Source: Nemertoderma westbladi (taxonomy: Eukaryota > Xenacoelomorpha > Nemertodermatida > Nemertodermatidae). From it: a stretch of 64,000 nt of DNA. Shown here piece by piece: positions 47,085-57,333 of the stretch. The notes beneath the pieces are model-generated. The model did not search any database. It saw only the letters and a list, made by a program, of their open reading frames with translations, and was not told the DNA's origin. Made by a program: the position numbers and the translations under genes. Position 1 is the first letter of the stretch. Each line of letters opens with the position of its first letter. The DNA lies in assembly GCA_032718475.1 (NCBI GenBank), contig JAUCBJ010002104.1:50424-114423 (forward strand), written 5' to 3'.

Positions 47085-47235
47085 CTCCGGACACTATAAA
47101 TGTTCATCCTTCTACAGGAAAAAATTGTCGCAAATATCAGCTGATTACCATGAATAATTAATCTGTAATATGTTCTGTTGACTTTCGTTTATTGTTTTGT
47201 TTGGAATAATGTGCCATTGTAACAAAAATTTTAAT
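47085..47235 (-). repeat. AACCAAAACAATAAAC dispersed repeat, copy 7 (extended, next to TCERG1)
   Basis: Minus-strand core CCAAACAAAACAATAAACG with AAAGTCAACAGAACATATTA. It is homologous to copy 6 over ~150 bp (shared CGCAAATA.CAGCTGATTA). It ends only ~25 bp before the 3' splice site that precedes the TCERG1 coding exon, so it lies in the presumed 5' UTR intron or promoter. Confidence 0.65.
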
Positions 47236-47244
47236 ATTTATTAT

Positions 47245-47259
47245 ACATTTTCTTTTTAG
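47245..47259 (+). promoter_or_regulatory. Probable 3' splice site before the TCERG1 coding exon
   Basis: CATTTTCTTTTTAG followed by GAAC: a pyrimidine tract with a terminal AG, 38 bp before the start codon. It implies a 5' UTR intron; the upstream exon was not identified. Confidence 0.65.
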
Positions 47260-47297
47260 GAACTTCTTCCTTGGTTGTGGTTCGCGGATGTTAAGAT

Positions 47298-50200
47298 ATG
47301 GATCAGCGTGAAGAAGTCTTCGATGAGGAAGATGAGGGACTTGGTGGTGGCGGTGTGGAAAATCAAGATGGCATTTTGAATCTGAAAGATAAAACTTCTA
47401 AACTCGATTCTGGGAACGAAGGTATGCATACTGATGATAGTCGTGCAAATAAACCAGGTAGTTATACCAAAGTTATTCCCCCTAGTAGTGATGATAACTC
47501 GGCAGGGGGAAATCCCTTCAGTGGAGCTGAGAAACCGGACAAACCAATGGATTACGAGCCAGGGGAGGAAGACAACTACCTGGATCAGGGGTGCGACGAT
47601 TCGGACAACTACAGACCGCCGGAGAACAGAGGGGGCGGGTTCCGGGGTGGGTTCGGACGCGGTGGGGGCATGCCGCCCGGGTTCGGAGGAGGGGGCTCCC
47701 GATTCGGTCCGGAAGGGGGCCGGTTCGGGGGCCCGCCCCCTCACGGATTCAACGACGAGTTCGGAGACGAGGAATACGGCGAGGATTACGACGACGATTA
47801 CCCCGGGGACGACTACCCCGGAGGTGACGAGTTCGACCCCTACGATGTGCCCTATAGAGGGATGCGGCACGGGGGGCCGCGGATGCAGCGGTTCGATGGA
47901 CCCCGATGGATGGGGGGCAGACCCCCCTTCCGGGGGGGCCCTGGTATGGGGCCAATGATGCGGGGTCCTATGCTACCGCCGAGGGGGATGATGCGAGGGG
48001 GTCCTCCATCTGGGATGCGTGGGCCTCCTCTTGGGTTCCACGGTAGGGGAGGCCCCCCCATGCGAGGGGGTCCGCCTAATTTCCCCCCTCGAGGCGGGCC
48101 GATGATGGGCCCCAACATGAGGGGTATGAGGGGTCCCTCTCCATCCGGGATGCGAGGCCCTATGGGTATGCGGGGTCCCCCGCCCCCTGGTATGCGTGGC
48201 CCCCCTCCTGGGTGGCACGGACCCATGGGGGGGCCGCCACCCATGTGGCAGTCTGAAGGGCCCCCTTCGGGGGGGCAACCCATGTTCAACGGGGATCAGT
48301 TCCATGGCCCATCTCCCTCAATGACGTCACAGGGTGGGATGAACCAATCACAAGGTGGTCGCCCGGATTTCACCCAATCAATGAGCAACGAGTCTGATAA
48401 CATTGATTTATCTGAAGCCATTGATTGGTCGCAAGAGATTTGGGTGGAAACGCCTTCCGCTGATGGTAAATCTTATTACTACAATGTGAAATCAAGAGAG
48501 ACAACTTGGTCGAAGCCCGAGAATGTTAAAGTAATGACTCAATCGGAAGTTGATGCGTTAGCATCCCAAGCAACCAATAAAAATACAGAAAGTGTTGATA
48601 ACAATGCCGGAAAAATGCCCGACAATTTCGGTTCGCCTTCGGATTTTAGTGTTCGACCGCAGTTAACCGACCAAAGACAGGACCCAAGCCAGTTGCCTCT
48701 GGGCCCATCGGGCCAGCGTATGATGGGGACTCCGCAGGTGATCCCCGGGCTGGGGAACCGTCCCCCCGGTATGGATGTCCGCAACTATCTGCCCCCTAAC
48801 AGCCAACCCCAGTTCCCTGGCTCGCAGCGCTTTGGTGGTCCACCCGCGGGTGGTTTCCCTCAGATGGGGAACACTTCGCAGCAATTGGGGTTCTCAACTG
48901 TGCGACCTACAGTTTCTAGTGGAATTATCGAGCAGTCAAAAGTTGGGGAAGACGATTTTATGTTCAAAGTAGGTGCTAATCAGGAGTCAAAAGGCAATCA
49001 GATACCAGGACTTCAGATTCCATCTTCTATGGATAATCCTTCACCGGGTAATCAAGTCGGCGGTGATATGTCCTCCCTTACGCAGATGCGAACTAGGCAG
49101 CCGCTGATGGATGCTGGTGGTGCCGATATGTCATTGATGGAGGATTTACGGGTGTCGTCCGGTGGTGGAACGGCCGCATCCGGGATTCCAATGTTGGACT
49201 CAGAAGCAAGTCCGGCCCCTCCTTGGGGCAATATCCGTCCCGGCAGTATGATGATGCGTGGTCCTTTCCCGGACGGGGGCATGCGTGTCCCAGCGCCCGG
49301 GGGTATGCGGGGGCCCTTCCCTGGGGGCATGAGGGGTGCGGTTCCGGAAAGCGGATTAAGAAGTCAACAGCCGGAGGGGGCAATGAGGGGCCAACAACCG
49401 GATGGGGTTGTAAAGGGCCAGATGTCTGAAGGAGGTATGAGGGGTCCCTTTCCTGGGGGAATTATGCGAGGTCCCTTTCCCCCTGGAATGATGAGGGGTC
49501 CATTCCCCGGTATGATAGGCCGAGGTCCCGATGGAGGGATGAGGATGGGGATGCCCGGTCCCGGGATGTTTAATCCCGCGGCCGGTGGGATTCCGATGGG
49601 TGCGAGGCCGGACTCTGGCGGTGCGTTAATGAACCAGCAAACAACCGATAATAGCGTATCTTCTGCAGCTTCTATGGGCATGCCTTCAGCTACTTCTATA
49701 TCACCGATGGGCCCCACCCCAGGGGCAGGGATGCCACAAATGGGCGCCGCGCCAGGGGCAGGGATGGCGCAAATGGGCGCCGCGCCTGGGGCAGGGATGG
49801 CGCAAATGGGCGCCGCGCCTGGGGCAGGAATGGCGCAAATGGGCGCCGCGCCTGGGGCAGGGATGGCGCAAATGTCTGCTCCGTTTAGGAATATGATGAT
49901 GATGAACATGATGAGGCCCATGATGCAAATGTTACCTCAGACTTTACATGGGACGTTATGGGCGGAAACTTTGGCGCCCAGCGGCCAGAAGTACTATTAT
50001 AATGTAAAAACCATGGAAACTTCCTGGGAGAAACCGGATGAGGTGGTAGAAGCCGAGAAGGCCGTCAAAGATCAAAACGCGGAAACGACAGATGATGGTA
50101 AACATGATAAACCTTCCGATCCCGTTGCCGAAAAAACGGAGGTTGAACCGAAAAAGGAAGAGGTTAAACCGCAGGAGGAATCGAAAGACAAAGCAAAACC

Positions 50201-51884
50201 GGTGGCGACTAAGGGAATAGCTGGAACTCCGTGGTGTTTAGTTTGGACTGGAGACGATCGGGTTTTCTTCTTTAACCCCACGACAAAGTTATCCCTTTGG
50301 GAGCGGCCGGATGATTTGAAGCAGCGGAAAGATATCGACCAAATGCTGTCGGATCCCCCTCATAAGGCGAAATCAGCGAGCGGCGAAACGGGCGGGGCCT
50401 CGAAGAAACCCGCGGCAACAGCGACCGGAATCGAACCCGAAGCTAAAAAGAGTCGTCCCGATGAAATCCGAGTCTACGACGCGAGTAAGGAGGCGACTAT
50501 AGAGCAGGAGATTCGGGCCGCCAAGGAGCGGGCTTCCGTCCCCTTGGAGACTCGGATGCAACAGTTCAAGGAGATGCTTGAGGAGAGAGGCGTGTCCGCG
50601 TTCTCAACATGGGAGAAGGAACTTCATAAGATCGTGTTCGATTCGCGTTACGTTCTGCTCACCGCTAAGGAACGCAAACAAATATTCGATCAGTATGTTA
50701 GGAATCGCGCAGATGAAGAGAGACAGGAACGACGCAAAATGGTTAAACAAATTAAGGACGAATTTTTTACATTGTTGGACGACGCCTCCATCATAAGTAA
50801 ATCCTCTTTCAGTGATTTCGCAATGAAATTCGGTAAAGATGAGAGATTCAAACGAGTTGATAAGATGAGAGACCGCGAAGTCTATTTTAATGATTACATT
50901 TCTGACTTAAAGCGGAAAGATAAAGAATTAGCCCTCGAGAAGCGGGACAGATGTAAGAAAGATTTTATTGAAATGCTAAAGGAATACGATCTGGATAACA
51001 AGTCCAGATGGTCGAAGATGAAAGAGAAACTTAGTAGTGACTCTCGTTTCAAGGCAGTTGAGTCGTCTTCTACCCGGGAGGATTTGTTCCGCGATTATAT
51101 CAGCACTTTAGACGACGGCGGTAACGATAACGAACGCCGCGAACAAGATCGGTTAAAACGAATCGAAGAGTCGTTGAAAGATCGTGAGAATGAGGTCGCG
51201 GCGCAGAGATCTGAGGTGAGTCGAGGGCTGGATAAGGAACGTCTCCGTTACCGGAAGGACGAGGCCGTACAGAACTTCAAGAGTCTGTTGAGCGATTTAA
51301 TACGTCGTTGCGACGTAGACTGGAAGGACTCCAGACGGACTCTGAAGAAGGACTCGCGATGGGACCTCGCTGATCTACTGGACCGCGACCAGAAAGAGCA
51401 GTTGTTTGACGAGCACATTAACGAGTTAACAAAGAAGAAACGCGAGAAGTTCCACGAGTTGTTGCAGGAAACTGAGGGCGTTTCGTTGACTTCTACGTGG
51501 AAGGAAGTCCGCCGATTGATCCGGGACGATTCCCGGTACGAAAAGTTCCCCGCGAGCGACCGCAGGAAGGAACGAGAGTTCGAAGACTTCATTAAAACGA
51601 AATTTCTACAAGCGAAGGCCGATTTTAAGGATCTGTTGAAGGAAACCAAAAATATAACTTACAAATCTAAGCGTCAGATCGAAGAATCGGACACTCATCT
51701 AAAGGATATCGAGAAGGTGTTAGAGTTGGACAGGAGGTACCTCGTCTTGGATTGTGTTCCGGAAGAACGCCGCAGGATCCTTATGGGATATGTGTACGAA
51801 CTAGATAAGAAAGGAGTGCCCCCACCCCCCACTGCGTCGGAACCGAACAGACGCCCCCTGCCGGTAGTCCCTGGAACCCAGTAG
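47298..51884 (+). CDS. TCERG1: Transcription elongation regulator 1 (TCERG1/CA150), single-exon CDS
   Basis: 1528 codons, uninterrupted. Family role: nuclear protein that binds phosphorylated RNA polymerase II CTD (FF domains) and splicing factors (WW domains), linking elongation with pre-mRNA splicing. Visible domains: acidic N-terminus; Gly/Arg/Met/Pro-rich region (~110-360, RGG and MRGP motifs); WW1 ~376-410 (IWVETPSADGKSYYYNVKSR, TTWSKP); second low-complexity region; WW2 ~884-917 (LWAETLAPSGQKYYYNVK, SWEKP); WW3 ~975-1008 (PWCLVWTGDDRVFFFNP, LWERP); basic KKSRPDE segment; six FF domains ~1082-1138, 1148-1206, 1216-1271, 1316-1375, 1377-1434 and 1435-1505; family-typical C-terminus GVPPPPTASEP. 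The start is secure: in-frame TAA lies one codon upstream, with purine at -3 and G at +4. Human TCERG1 is ~1100 residues; the excess is low-complexity sequence. Absence of introns is unusual (retrogene or intron loss). Confidence 0.97.
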   Translation: MDQREEVFDEEDEGLGGGGVENQDGILNLKDKTSKLDSGNEGMHTDDSRANKPGSYTKVIPPSSDDNSAGGNPFSGAEKPDKPMDYEPGEEDNYLDQGCDDSDNYRPPENRGGGFRGGFGRGGGMPPGFGGGGSRFGPEGGRFGGPPPHGFNDEFGDEEYGEDYDDDYPGDDYPGGDEFDPYDVPYRGMRHGGPRMQRFDGPRWMGGRPPFRGGPGMGPMMRGPMLPPRGMMRGGPPSGMRGPPLGFHGRGGPPMRGGPPNFPPRGGPMMGPNMRGMRGPSPSGMRGPMGMRGPPPPGMRGPPPGWHGPMGGPPPMWQSEGPPSGGQPMFNGDQFHGPSPSMTSQGGMNQSQGGRPDFTQSMSNESDNIDLSEAIDWSQEIWVETPSADGKSYYYNVKSRETTWSKPENVKVMTQSEVDALASQATNKNTESVDNNAGKMPDNFGSPSDFSVRPQLTDQRQDPSQLPLGPSGQRMMGTPQVIPGLGNRPPGMDVRNYLPPNSQPQFPGSQRFGGPPAGGFPQMGNTSQQLGFSTVRPTVSSGIIEQSKVGEDDFMFKVGANQESKGNQIPGLQIPSSMDNPSPGNQVGGDMSSLTQMRTRQPLMDAGGADMSLMEDLRVSSGGGTAASGIPMLDSEASPAPPWGNIRPGSMMMRGPFPDGGMRVPAPGGMRGPFPGGMRGAVPESGLRSQQPEGAMRGQQPDGVVKGQMSEGGMRGPFPGGIMRGPFPPGMMRGPFPGMIGRGPDGGMRMGMPGPGMFNPAAGGIPMGARPDSGGALMNQQTTDNSVSSAASMGMPSATSISPMGPTPGAGMPQMGAAPGAGMAQMGAAPGAGMAQMGAAPGAGMAQMGAAPGAGMAQMSAPFRNMMMMNMMRPMMQMLPQTLHGTLWAETLAPSGQKYYYNVKTMETSWEKPDEVVEAEKAVKDQNAETTDDGKHDKPSDPVAEKTEVEPKKEEVKPQEESKDKAKPVATKGIAGTPWCLVWTGDDRVFFFNPTTKLSLWERPDDLKQRKDIDQMLSDPPHKAKSASGETGGASKKPAATATGIEPEAKKSRPDEIRVYDASKEATIEQEIRAAKERASVPLETRMQQFKEMLEERGVSAFSTWEKELHKIVFDSRYVLLTAKERKQIFDQYVRNRADEERQERRKMVKQIKDEFFTLLDDASIISKSSFSDFAMKFGKDERFKRVDKMRDREVYFNDYISDLKRKDKELALEKRDRCKKDFIEMLKEYDLDNKSRWSKMKEKLSSDSRFKAVESSSTREDLFRDYISTLDDGGNDNERREQDRLKRIEESLKDRENEVAAQRSEVSRGLDKERLRYRKDEAVQNFKSLLSDLIRRCDVDWKDSRRTLKKDSRWDLADLLDRDQKEQLFDEHINELTKKKREKFHELLQETEGVSLTSTWKEVRRLIRDDSRYEKFPASDRRKEREFEDFIKTKFLQAKADFKDLLKETKNITYKSKRQIEESDTHLKDIEKVLELDRRYLVLDCVPEERRRILMGYVYELDKKGVPPPPTASEPNRRPLPVVPGTQ
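49709..49876 (+). repeat. 33-bp coding tandem repeat in TCERG1
   Basis: Five units encoding the 11-residue motif AGMAQMGAAPG (first unit AGMPQ, last unit truncated). DNA copies are nearly identical (ATGGCGCAAATGGGCGCCGC), so the array is young and possibly length-variable. It precedes WW2. Confidence 0.95.
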
Positions 51885-51974
51885 AGCCCTCAGTCTACCC
51901 CTTGGCTGTGGATTATAAGGTATAATATTCTTGGCATTTTGACGGTATGTGAACGATTTAAATATACAAACAGA

Positions 51975-51980
51975 TATTAA
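51975..51980 (+). other. Candidate TCERG1 polyadenylation signal
   Basis: ATTAAA about 90 bp after the TAG stop, followed by T-rich sequence (AATTGTTCTTTATGTCGTGG). It is the first plausible signal downstream; no transcript evidence is available. Confidence 0.4.
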
Positions 51981-51984
51981 ACAC

Positions 51985-53525
51985 TTTCATGTCTATAATT
52001 AATTGTTCTTTATGTCGTGGTTAAGTTGACCCTAAACTATTAATTACTTTTGACAGATGCACTTAAGGTTTGTGCTTTTTCAGTAGAAACCTATCTCTAG
52101 TAAATCTAAATATATTATTATTATTAATGTGTTTGGCTGTTTGGTGTTATTAATATTTAGAGGCAGTTGATTGCGGCACACCATTTTTTCTATATTATAT
52201 AAAAAACATTTGGGGTTTACTATCTAATTCATAAACGTAAAAGTCGATATTGGCTATATGATCATTATACTCTATTAATTGATTTATTTCAGCTACTTGT
52301 TGGAGTAGTTGATGGTAGTTGATGGAAAGCAATACGATCACCATATAAATATCTAAAAAATGAGGAAATTAATTCCAAATTTTACTTTTCTACTTTTATC
52401 TCAAATCTTCTTATCAGAGCTCATGTGATATCGTTGTAGCACCGAATGTATAGCTCTTTGTGTCGTTACGACCTCCATGTCTGAACCCTGCAAATAGGCC
52501 TATGTAAGTTTACCTTGCACAGTGTTTTAAAGTGATTTAATATAAAGATTAAAATGAAAACTAATATTGTTCAAGATAATCAAGATCTTGTTTAACTTTC
52601 GTGTAAAACAGATCGGCAATATTCCATTAATAGTTGTTTCGTGAGACACAACATATTAATTATGTTGGTACCTTAAACTGCAAGGCTGGTTTTACACTTC
52701 CGAAATATTTATAGTTACGTTATTCAGTATGGGTTAAGTTATTTAGCATGGGTTAACGAACAGCTGATTGCTAATCGTTGTCTCAGCTCTTTTTCTAGCT
52801 CTGGTTCATTGAATCTTAACAATCCATATTTTAAGTTATTCCCTTTCCGCCCGCGCCCGTTGTAATAGCCACTTTTTTAGCCATTTTATGAAATAATAAT
52901 TATGTTACATTCATTCTTAGGTGTTGGCTACACTAAGTATTAAAATTCCAATATACAAAGAGTTTGTTATATTTACTCGGTCGTTTTTCCTTTAAAACGT
53001 AACGAATTCAGAACAGAGTGATCAGACAGTTTCTGAAGGAGAGTATAAACCCACGTTATTAACGGGTTATAGGTTAGTGATAGAGGCAGAGGAGGTTATA
53101 TTATATGAATTATGTTAGAACGCCAGAAAACAACTTACTGAAAGCTCTGGGATTATGATTTCGAATTTAATTAAAAAGTAGTTCATAATTTATTAAACAA
53201 AACTTTTGCACATTTTCTCAACGACATTTCACATTTGATCACAATAACATCTTGTTTCCTACTATTGTCTTCAAAGTTTTAGCTCCACGAGGATCGCCGA
53301 TCGATTGACTGCCATTTGTAATTGGCGTTATTGAGCGCCCCATAGCGCTTTGTTTTTGAACCGAACGTGGGGGTCGTCTGGTGAAAATAATACGAAACGA
53401 CAGACAAACGCAATTAACTTTTTAATTATTTTATGACTCCTTAAGCTAAGGCATTGTTGCTAAGTGACTATTGATATGGAAGTTCACGTATTATTGACAT
53501 TGAATTTTTTAAGTAGATGTGTAAA
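51985..53525. other. No gene recognised
   Basis: AT-rich 3' flank of TCERG1. It may include a longer 3' UTR. No repeats or coding features that I can support. Confidence 0.45.
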
Positions 53526-56500
53526 CATCCACATGGTAAGTGTTGGTACTATAATATAGGAACAGCGACATGGTAAGTGTTGGTACTATAATAAAGGAAC
53601 ATCCACATGGTAAGTGTTGGTACTATAATATAGGAACAGCCACATAGTAAGTGTTGGTACTATAATATAGGAACAGCCACATAGTAAGTGTTGGTACTAT
53701 AATATAGGAACAGCCACATGGTAAGTGTTGGTACTGTAATATAGGAACAGCCACATAGTAAGTGTTGGTACTATAATATAGGAACAGCCACATAGTAAGT
53801 GTTGGTACTATAATATAGGAACAGCCACATGGTAAGTGTTGGTACTGTAATATAGGAACAGCCACATAGTAAGTGTTGGTACTATAATATAGGAACAGCC
53901 ACATGGTAAGTGTTGGTACTATAATATAGGAACAGCCACATAGTAAGTGTTGGTACTATAATATAGGAACAGCCACATAGTAAGTGTTGGTACTATAATA
54001 TAGGAACAGCCACATAGTAAGTGTTGGTACTATAATATAGGAACAGCCACATGGTAAGTGTTGGCACTGTAATATAGGAACAGCCACATAGTAAGTGTTG
54101 GTACTATAATATAGGAACAGCCACATGGTAAGTGTTGGTACTGTAATATAGGAACAGCCACATGGTAAGTGTTGGTACTGTAATATAGGAACAGCCACAT
54201 AGTAAGTGTTGGTACTATAATATAGGAACAGCCACATGGTAAGTGTTGGCACTGTAATATAGGAACAGCCACATAGTAAGTGTTGGTACTATAATATAGG
54301 AACAGCCACATGGTAAGTGTTGGTACTGTAATATAGGAACAGCCACATAGTAAGTGTTGGTACTATAATATAGGAACAGCCACATGGTAAGTGTTGGTAC
54401 TATAATATAGGAACAGCCACATAGTAAGTGTTGGTACTATAATATAGGAACAGCCACATAGTAAGTGTTGGTACTATAATATAGGAACAGCCACATAGTA
54501 AGTGTTGGTACTATAATATAGGAACAGCCACATGGTAAGTGTTGGTACTGTAATATAGGAACAGCCACATAGTAAGTGTTGGTACTATAATATAGGAACA
54601 GCCACATAGTAAGTGTTGGTACTATAATATAGGAACAGCCACATAGTAAGTGTTGGTACTATAATATAGGAACAGCCACATAGTAAGTGTTGGTACTATA
54701 ATATAGGAACAGCCACATAGTAAGTGTTGGTACTATAATATAGGAACAGCCACATGGTAAGTGTTGGCACTGTAATATAGGAACAGCCACATAGTAAGTG
54801 TTGGTACTATAATATAGGAACAGCCACATGGTAAGTGTTGGTACTGTAATATAGGAACAGCCACATAGTAAGTGTTGGTACTATAATATAGGAACAGCCA
54901 CATGGTAAGTGTTGGTACTATAATATAGGAACAGCCACATAGTAAGTGTTGGTACTATAATATAGGAACAGCCACATGGTAAGTGTTGGTACTATAATAT
55001 AGGAACAGCCACATAGTAAGTGTTGGTACTATAATATAGGAACAGCCACATGGTAAGTGTTGGTACTGTAATATAGGAACAGCCACATAGTAAGTGTTGG
55101 TACTATAATATAGGAACAGCCACATGGTAAGTGTTGGTACTATAATATAGGAACAGCCACATAGTAAGTGTTGGTACTATAATATAGGAACAGCCACATA
55201 GTAAGTGTTGGTACTATAATATAGGAACAGCCACATGGTAAGTGTTGGTACTATAATATAGGAACAGCCACATGGTAAGTGTTGGTACTATAATATAGGA
55301 ACAGCCACATGGTAAGTGTTGGTACTATAATATAGGAACAGCCACATGGTAAGTGTTGGTACTATAATATAGGAACAGCCACATAGTAAGTGTTGGTACT
55401 ATAATATAGGAACAGCCACATGGTAAGTGTTGGTACTATAATATAGGAACAACCACATGGTAAGTGTTGGTACTATAATATAGGAACAGCCGCATAGTAA
55501 GTGTTGGTACTATAATATAGGAACAGCCACATGGTAAGTGTTGGTACTATAATATAGGAACAGCCACATGGTAAGTGTTGGTACTATAATATAGGAACAA
55601 CCACATGGTAAGTGTTGGTACTATAATATAGGAACAGCCGCATAGTAAGTGTTGGTACTATAATATAGGAACAGCCACATGGTAAGTGTTGGTACTATAA
55701 TATAGGAACAGCCACATGGTAAGTGTTGGTACTATAATATAGGAACAGCCACATAGTAAGTGTTGGTACTATAATATAGGAACAGCCACATAGTAAGTGT
55801 TGGTACTATAATATAGGAACAGCCACATAGTAAGTGTTGGTACTATAATATAGGAACAGCCACATAGTAAGTGTTGGTACTATAATATAGGAACAGCCAC
55901 ATAGTAAGTGTTGGTACTATAATATAGGAACAGCCACATGGTAAGTGTTGGTACTGTAATATAGGAACAGCCACATAGTAAGTGTTGGTACTATAATATA
56001 GGAACAGCCACATAGTAAGTGTTGGTACTATAATATAGGAACAGCCACATGGTAAGTGTTGGTACTATAATATAGGAACAGCCACATGGTAAGTGTTGGT
56101 ACTATAATATAGGAACAGCCACATGGTAAGTGTTGGTACTATAATATAGGAACAGCCACATAGTAAGTGTTGGTACTATAATATAGGAACAGCCACATAG
56201 TAAGTGTTGGTACTATAATATAGGAACAGCCACATAGTAAGTGTTGGTACTATAATATAGGAACAGCCACATGGTAAGTGTTGGTACTATAATATAGGAA
56301 CAGCCACATAGTAAGTGTTGGTACTATAATATAGGAACAGCCACATAGTAAGTGTTGGTACTATAATATAGGAACAGCCACATGGTAAGTGTTGGTACTA
56401 TAATATAGGAACAGCCACATGGTAAGTGTTGGTACTATAATATAGGAACAGCCACATAGTAAGTGTTGGTACTATAATATAGGAACAGCCACATAGTAAG

Positions 56501-57333
56501 TGTTGGTACTATAATATAGGAACAGCCACATGGTAAGTGTTGGTACTATAATATAGGAACAGCCACATGGTAAGTGTTGGTACTATAATATAGGAACAGC
56601 CACATAGTAAGTGTTGGTACTATAATATAGGAACAGCCACATAGTAAGTGTTGGTACTATAATATAGGAACAGCCACATGGTAAGTGTTGGTACTATAAT
56701 ATAGGAACAGCCACATGGTAAGTGTTGGTACTATAATATAGGAACAGCCACATAGTAAGTGTTGGTACTATAATATAGGAACAGCCACATAGTAAGTGTT
56801 GGTACTATAATATAGGAACAGCCACATAGTAAGTGTTGGTACTATAATATAGGAACAGCCACATGGTAAGTGTTGGTACTATAATATAGGAACAGCCACA
56901 TAGTAAGTGTTGGTACTATAATATAGGAACAGCCACATAGTAAGTGTTGGTACTATAATATAGGAACAGCCACATGGTAAGTGTTGGTACTATAATATAG
57001 GAACAGCCACATGGTAAGTGTTGGTACTATAATATAGGAACAGCCACATAGTAAGTGTTGGTACTATAATATAGGAACAGCCACATAGTAAGTGTTGGTA
57101 CTATAATATAGGAACAGCCACATGGTAAGTGTTGGTACTATAATATAGGAACAGCCACATGGTAAGTGTTGGTACTATAATATAGGAACAACCACATGGT
57201 AAGTGTTGGTACTATAATATAGGAACAGCCACATGGTAAGTGTTGGTACTATAATATAGGAACAGCCACATAGTAAGTGTTGGTACTATAATATAGGAAC
57301 AGCCACATAGTAAGTGTTGGTACTATAATATAG
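53526..57333 (+). repeat. 37-bp tandem array (~103 units)
   Basis: Highly homogeneous units containing CACATAGTAAGTGTTGGTAC or CACATGGTAAGTGTTGGTAC followed by TATAATATAGGAACAGC. Variation is almost limited to TAG/TGG before TAAG and to CTATAAT/CTGTAAT. Rare markers (AACAACCACATGG, GCCGCATAG) repeat 148 bp apart near 55446 and 55594, a four-unit higher-order repeat. Every unit carries GTAAGT, the consensus intron side of a 5' splice site, on the same strand as TCERG1. Confidence 0.98.

Larger units (their letters stand above)
44942..47257. other. Region upstream of TCERG1; no gene recognised
   Basis: AT-rich non-coding sequence with a 24-C run (46014-46037), a 27-C run (46495-46521), two extended dispersed-repeat copies and several TAGGCCTA palindromes. 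It must contain the TCERG1 promoter and any 5' UTR exon, but neither can be pinpointed. A 110-codon ORF at 45454-45786 is hydrophobic and unrecognisable. Confidence 0.45.

Noticed and set aside
47256-51649. Antisense and alternative-frame ORFs inside TCERG1
   Set aside because: Shadows of the GC-rich, repetitive coding sequence; the + frame has WW and FF domains and a clear start.
53623-54311. Minus-strand ORFs (MWLFLYYSTNTYYVAVPIL-type) over the 37-bp array
   Set aside because: Repeat-generated: 37 bp is 1 mod 3 and the minus strand of the unit is mostly stop-free. The hydrophobic composition is a by-product.
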